From positions 1 through 34,079 of the forward strand of contig JAOQII010000017.1 in the NCBI GenBank assembly GCA_026134025.1: a DNA stretch of 34,079 bases, given 5' to 3'. The stretch comes from Candidatus Syntropharchaeum sp. GTDB lineage: Archaea > Halobacteriota > Syntropharchaeia > Syntropharchaeales > Syntropharchaeaceae. How positions within the stretch are numbered: the first letter of the stretch is position 1; every line of letters begins with the position of its first letter. This document shows positions 30,853-34,079 of the stretch, in pieces. Made by a program: the position numbers and the translations under genes. The notes beneath the pieces were generated by a model. That model saw nothing but the letters and a program-made list of their open reading frames with translations. It did no database searches and was not told the origin of the DNA.

Positions 30853-32319
30853 ATGCTCCTCATCATAACAGGAAAAAAGGCGTTCGAGATTGTAAAGTGC
30901 TATACCGCTGGTCTGGCAGATATTACGGTCGCAGATATAGATGTTGCAGCCCTCATCTCACCCAGAATACTTAGAAATCATCTAAAAAAGCTTGATCTAT
31001 CAAAATACGACCTTATACTTCTTCCAGGAAATGTTTCATCAGATTTCAGCCGCATTGAGGATGAGTTTGGGGTCAAGATCAGGCTTGGTCCCAGATATGC
31101 TCATGATCTTCCAGCTGTACTTGAGAGGATCGATGAGGTTGAGCTCTCAAGGACAGTTCCAGCCTGCAGGTTTCTTGAGTCTGACCCTGATCTGATCAGG
31201 AAGGAGCTTCTTGAGCTTGAAGAGATGAGTGAACCTGCGTTCATGATCGATGAGGTCAAGATTGGTGGTAACTCCGCGATGAAGGTGATGGCAGAGATCG
31301 TCGATGCAACCTCTCTGGATCGAGATCAACTCAAAAAAAAGGTAAATTACTTCACAGAGGAAGGTGCTCACATCATCGATCTTGGGATTGAGCTTGATGC
31401 TAGCGTGGATGATGTAAAACGTGTTCTTGAGGTTTCACAATCCGCGACAGAACTTCCTGTGAGCCTTGATACGATGGAACCAGATCTAATAAGAGCAGGG
31501 ATCAATTCAGGTGCGAAGCTCATCCTGAGTCTTGATAAAGATAACATCAAGGAAGTGGGGAGAGATATTGCAAAAGCGGATCTTCCAGTCGTTATCTTAT
31601 CAAGGAGCGGTCTTGATGAGCTGTTTGAGACGATTGGGTATGCACGATCGATCGGGATTCGCAAGCTCATCGCAGATCCTGTCCTTGCGCCACTGGGACA
31701 TGGTCTCACACGATCGATCCACGACTACTACCACTTCAGAGAGGTGGATCAGGTAACACCGCTATTTTTTGGGATCGGGAATGTCACAGAGCTTCTCGAT
31801 GCAGATTCAATCGGTGTGAATGCATCTTTTGCAGGTATCGGAATGGAACTTGGTGTTAGCATACTATTTGCCCCTGAGGCAAGCAGGAAGACTGAAGGAA
31901 GTGTGAGGGAACTTGTAACAGGATCGATGATGATGAGGCTTGCTTCAGCAAGGCAATCTTCACCCAAGGATCTTGGAATCGATCTCTTTGTAGCGAAGGA
32001 AAAACGAAGACGGGAGGGTGTGCCAGTACTGGACGTCGATCCTGTTGTCACAGTCGTAGAAGCGCCTCAATGGGCGTCTGATCCGCTTGGCTACTTCAGA
32101 ATAGCTGTAAAAGACGGAATGATCTTTGTAGAGCATAACCTGCCTGATGGAAAGGTTGAGATCATAAGCGGTAAGCGAGCGAAGGATATCGCCGCATATA
32201 TCGCAAAGAGTGGGCGCATATCGATGATGGACCATGGTGCATACCTCGGGGTTGAACTTGCAAAGGCGGAACTTGCCCTGAAAACCAAAAGGAGCTATGT
32301 ACAGGATGAAGAGATATAG
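30853..32319 (+). CDS. Dihydropteroate-synthase-like protein (archaeal)
   Basis: 488 residues. The N-terminal ~140 residues form a flavodoxin-like domain (LLIITGKKAFEIVK, YDLILLPGNVSSDF) unique to the archaeal subfamily. Residues ~155-400 are a pterin-binding TIM barrel (MKVMAEIVDA, GAHIIDLGIELDA, LPVSLDTMEPDLI, GIRKLIADPVLAPLGHG). The C-terminal part is of unknown fold. The family is found in methanogens and relatives and is thought to act in tetrahydromethanopterin or folate biosynthesis, though the reaction is not firmly known. TATA-like GATATAAG at 30825-30832 lies ~25 nt from ATG 30853: leaderless. It overlaps ksgA by 14-23 nt. Confidence 0.88.
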   Translation: MLLIITGKKAFEIVKCYTAGLADITVADIDVAALISPRILRNHLKKLDLSKYDLILLPGNVSSDFSRIEDEFGVKIRLGPRYAHDLPAVLERIDEVELSRTVPACRFLESDPDLIRKELLELEEMSEPAFMIDEVKIGGNSAMKVMAEIVDATSLDRDQLKKKVNYFTEEGAHIIDLGIELDASVDDVKRVLEVSQSATELPVSLDTMEPDLIRAGINSGAKLILSLDKDNIKEVGRDIAKADLPVVILSRSGLDELFETIGYARSIGIRKLIADPVLAPLGHGLTRSIHDYYHFREVDQVTPLFFGIGNVTELLDADSIGVNASFAGIGMELGVSILFAPEASRKTEGSVRELVTGSMMMRLASARQSSPKDLGIDLFVAKEKRRREGVPVLDVDPVVTVVEAPQWASDPLGYFRIAVKDGMIFVEHNLPDGKVEIISGKRAKDIAAYIAKSGRISMMDHGAYLGVELAKAELALKTKRSYVQDEEI

Positions 32320-33040
32320 GGGGCTGGGTCAGCACTTCCTCGTTGATGAAAAGATCCTGGATCGGATCGTTGCTTATGGAGATCTTATGAAGGAGGATCG
32401 AATACTTGAGATTGGGGCAGGTATCGGAAACTTAACAGAACGTCTCATTGAGCAATCAGCGAACGTCTATGCGATTGAGGTAGATTCAAGGTTAGCAGAG
32501 CGGCTTGAAGAGAGGTGTGGAAAGAGAGCAACGGTTATAAACGCAGATGCGCTCAAGATTGAGTTTCCTGAATTTGATAAAGTGATCTCAAACCTTCCCT
32601 ACGCTATATCATCAAAGATTACACTCAAGATCCTGAGATCGAACTTTACTATTGGGGTTTTGATGTATCAGGCAGAGTTTGTGCGAAGAATCACAGCATC
32701 GCCTCGTACAAAGGCGTATGGCAGGATCGCTGTGTGTGTTCAGGCACTGACAGACGTCGAGGTACTTGAGGAGGTGCCGCGGACGGCGTTCAATCCTGTA
32801 CCCCCGGTTCACTCAAGTATAGTAAGACTTACGCCAAAGCATAATCCCGAAATCGAGAATAAAGACCTTTTTTTAAATTTCGTCACAAATTTATTCTCAA
32901 ATCGGAGAAAGAAGCTTTTTAAAACGCTTAAATCGCTCAGGTTCGATACCACAAATTTGAGTCATGAAAAGTTTCTTGGCAGACGCCCCGATGAGCTTGA
33001 GGTCTCAGCGATGGTTGAGCTGTATCGTAAGCTCATTTGA
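32297..33040 (+). CDS. ksgA: 16S rRNA dimethyladenosine transferase KsgA
   Basis: 247 residues. Motifs are RGLGQHFLVDEKILDRIV, the SAM site LEIGAGIGNLTERL, AIEVDSRL, and the catalytic NLPYAISSKI; the C-terminal helical domain (RRKKLFKTLKSL ... RRPDELEVSAMVEL) completes it. It dimethylates two adjacent adenines in the 3' hairpin of 16S rRNA during small-subunit assembly. Two ATGs compete: 32297 is only 3 nt after GGAG, while 32306 is 12 nt after it and gives MKRYRGLGQHF, more typical. It is translationally coupled to the pterin-synthase-like gene, and its last 8 nt overlap a convergent kinase-like gene. Confidence 0.96.
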   Translation: MYRMKRYRGLGQHFLVDEKILDRIVAYGDLMKEDRILEIGAGIGNLTERLIEQSANVYAIEVDSRLAERLEERCGKRATVINADALKIEFPEFDKVISNLPYAISSKITLKILRSNFTIGVLMYQAEFVRRITASPRTKAYGRIAVCVQALTDVEVLEEVPRTAFNPVPPVHSSIVRLTPKHNPEIENKDLFLNFVTNLFSNRRKKLFKTLKSLRFDTTNLSHEKFLGRRPDELEVSAMVELYRKLI

Positions 33041-33929
33041 ATACAGCACTCTCGCGTATCCCATGGGATCGTATTACACCAAGAAATGTCTTAAAGTGCG
33101 GGTTTTGCCGGATATCGATCCCAAATTCACCAAGCACCGCCCTCACAAACTCCTCGTATCTCTTCTTTATCTCGCCCTCAAACTCGATACGGTGAAAGCG
33201 CATGTATCCATCGAGAAAGAGTGTGGAGTCGCCGATCAATATCGAGAGATCATCCTCCCTATCTTTCGGGTTCTTGAGGTGCTTGAACTTCTCAAAATCG
33301 ATTAAGTGCCATCTATCACCTTTTAATAGAAGATGCTCACCTTTGAGGTCGTTATGCTTCACCCCCTTTGACCAGAGAAGTCTTAAGAGATCCCCAAGGT
33401 TGTAAAACTCGAGTCGATCGATCTTCCCGATCGTCCAGTTTAAGAGGTACTCCTCAAAGTTGATATCATGCTCGATGTACTGCATCCAGAAGTAGCCAAA
33501 GACCTCCTTAAATTCCCTCTCAAGTCGACTATCGTAGAGGAAGTAGTAGGGAACTGGCATGTAAGGTTCGTCATAAAACCGATAGAAGAGCGCCCAGAAC
33601 TCCTTGTCTCCATCACGCTTCGTCATCTGCTTTGCAATGACATACATCCTCGCTTCTTCCACGGTGTATATCACCCGGTAAAGCCTGTGCGTCGCCCATA
33701 TTCCAAATTTCGGCGGATAATAACCCTCTAAAGCTACAACTTCCTTCTTTATCCCGCTTTTTCCAGGACAGATCCCGGTCACACCGTTCAGGGTCGCTTC
33801 AAGCTCGTCTATATCAAGGATATTGATGGGAAGTGCACCCCTTGGGAGCAGGCGCTTCTGATCTACGCTTGAAAGCCCTTTAAACTCATCCGCAAGGCCT
33901 TCTTTCGAGCCTATCTTAACCCATGGCAT
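33033..33929 (-). CDS. Divergent protein-kinase-fold protein
   Basis: 298 residues. A kinase core is recognisable: YVIAKQM with Lys100 as the VAIK lysine, a catalytic loop GVKHNDLKGEHLLL (His192, Asp194), and LIDFEKF, where DFE at 211-213 replaces DFG. No glycine-rich loop is evident, and the N-terminal ~85 residues have no recognised match. This places it with atypical RIO/Bud32/LPS-kinase-like enzymes rather than eukaryote-type kinases. The substrate is unknown. It is monocistronic and convergent with ksgA (8-nt overlap). An ancient ribosome-related role like that of RIO kinases is tempting given ksgA but unproven. Confidence 0.65.
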   Translation of the reverse strand: MPWVKIGSKEGLADEFKGLSSVDQKRLLPRGALPINILDIDELEATLNGVTGICPGKSGIKKEVVALEGYYPPKFGIWATHRLYRVIYTVEEARMYVIAKQMTKRDGDKEFWALFYRFYDEPYMPVPYYFLYDSRLEREFKEVFGYFWMQYIEHDINFEEYLLNWTIGKIDRLEFYNLGDLLRLLWSKGVKHNDLKGEHLLLKGDRWHLIDFEKFKHLKNPKDREDDLSILIGDSTLFLDGYMRFHRIEFEGEIKKRYEEFVRAVLGEFGIDIRQNPHFKTFLGVIRSHGIRESAVFK

Positions 33930-34079
33930 AGATCAATCTCAGCAGAAGGGGTTAAAAGAGGTTGCCATTTTTTGATTTTTTTGGGTTTAAAGGAGTTTTA
34001 ATGAGAACTTTGAAAAACCCACCCACCCCTCAAACCTCACCAAATTAACAAGCAAATCAAAAATCTTCTTGACCAAAAC
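33930..34079. other. AT-rich intergenic end of window
   Basis: These 150 nt hold the presumed promoter of the kinase-like gene and T-runs around 33968-33982. They also hold an AAAGGAG followed by a 15-codon ORF (34001-34048) with proline-rich sequence. Nothing else is recognisable. Confidence 0.4.

Noticed and set aside
30546-30974. Plus-strand 142-codon ORF across the 30665-30852 gap
   Set aside because: It overlaps the secreted-protein gene antisense and the pterin-synthase-like gene, has no start signal, and has no protein-like character.
34001-34048. 15-codon ORF behind AAAGGAG at the right edge
   Set aside because: It is proline-rich low-complexity sequence with no recognisable family; the Shine-Dalgarno match alone is not enough.
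1-34079. CRISPR arrays, rRNA genes or a replication origin
   Set aside because: No regularly spaced direct repeats, no rRNA-like stretches, and no origin-type repeat cluster with orc1/cdc6 were seen.

Overview
The window looks like a chromosomal segment of a euryarchaeon, most likely a methanogen relative or an alkane/methane oxidiser of the Methanosarcinales, Syntrophoarchaeum or ANME type. The evidence is archaeal gene content: TrmY, an archaeal type IV pilus ATPase and double-length platform protein, a dihydropteroate-synthase-like protein, an MTH967-type HTH regulator, an MfnE-like kinase, a TFE-beta/RPC39-like factor and an Sm-like protein. Several genes have a TATA-like element 25-30 nt before the start codon and no leader. 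A heavily glycosylatable multiheme cytochrome at the left edge favours an electron-transferring lineage. The exact taxon cannot be fixed from the sequence alone.

Layout. 1-640: 3' end of a secreted multiheme cytochrome and its terminator. 750-7900 (+): an alkaline-phosphatase-superfamily enzyme, a CysC-like kinase, a rhomboid protease, a P-loop ATPase whose Walker A lysine is replaced, and an archaeal pilus/secretion ATPase with its membrane platform. 7880-9507: trmY (-) diverges from an LSm / TFE-beta-like / GatC operon (+) that meets the next block tail to tail. 9540-16424 (-): a tightly overlapping run of panE, a K+ channel with RCK domain, an RCK protein, a Kef-type antiporter with RCK, an RCK-USP fusion and a second antiporter without RCK, in effect a potassium/pH homeostasis island. 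16494-18187: a CBS-ParB/SerK-like protein (+) convergent with an HTH-CBS regulator (-). 18255-20528 (-): tatD and leuA. 20629-22733 (+): dnaJ and a Ca2+/cation antiporter. 22790-25786 (+): one type IIG-like restriction-modification gene broken by two frameshifts, both in A-tracts, followed by a remnant of an IS5-type transposase and a tRNA-Gly(TCC). 26044-29187 (-): HTH regulator, amino-acid-kinase (MfnE-like), hemB and a metallo-hydrolase, three of the four joined by ATGA overlaps. 29361-30664: DUF4349 lipoprotein (+) facing a small secreted protein (-). 30853-33040 (+): pterin-synthase-like gene and ksgA. 33033-33929 (-): a divergent protein-kinase-fold protein.

Functional themes. Cell-surface and envelope functions dominate the left end, ion homeostasis the middle, and cofactor/translation housekeeping the right. 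The only clearly accessory insert is the broken restriction-modification gene with its IS scar beside the tRNA gene. It is also visibly poorer in GATC tetramers than its neighbours. The strongest leads for something undescribed are the TFE-beta-like factor in an LSm-GatC operon, the RCK-centred ion island led by panE, and the lysine-less ATPase between a rhomboid protease and a pilus motor.
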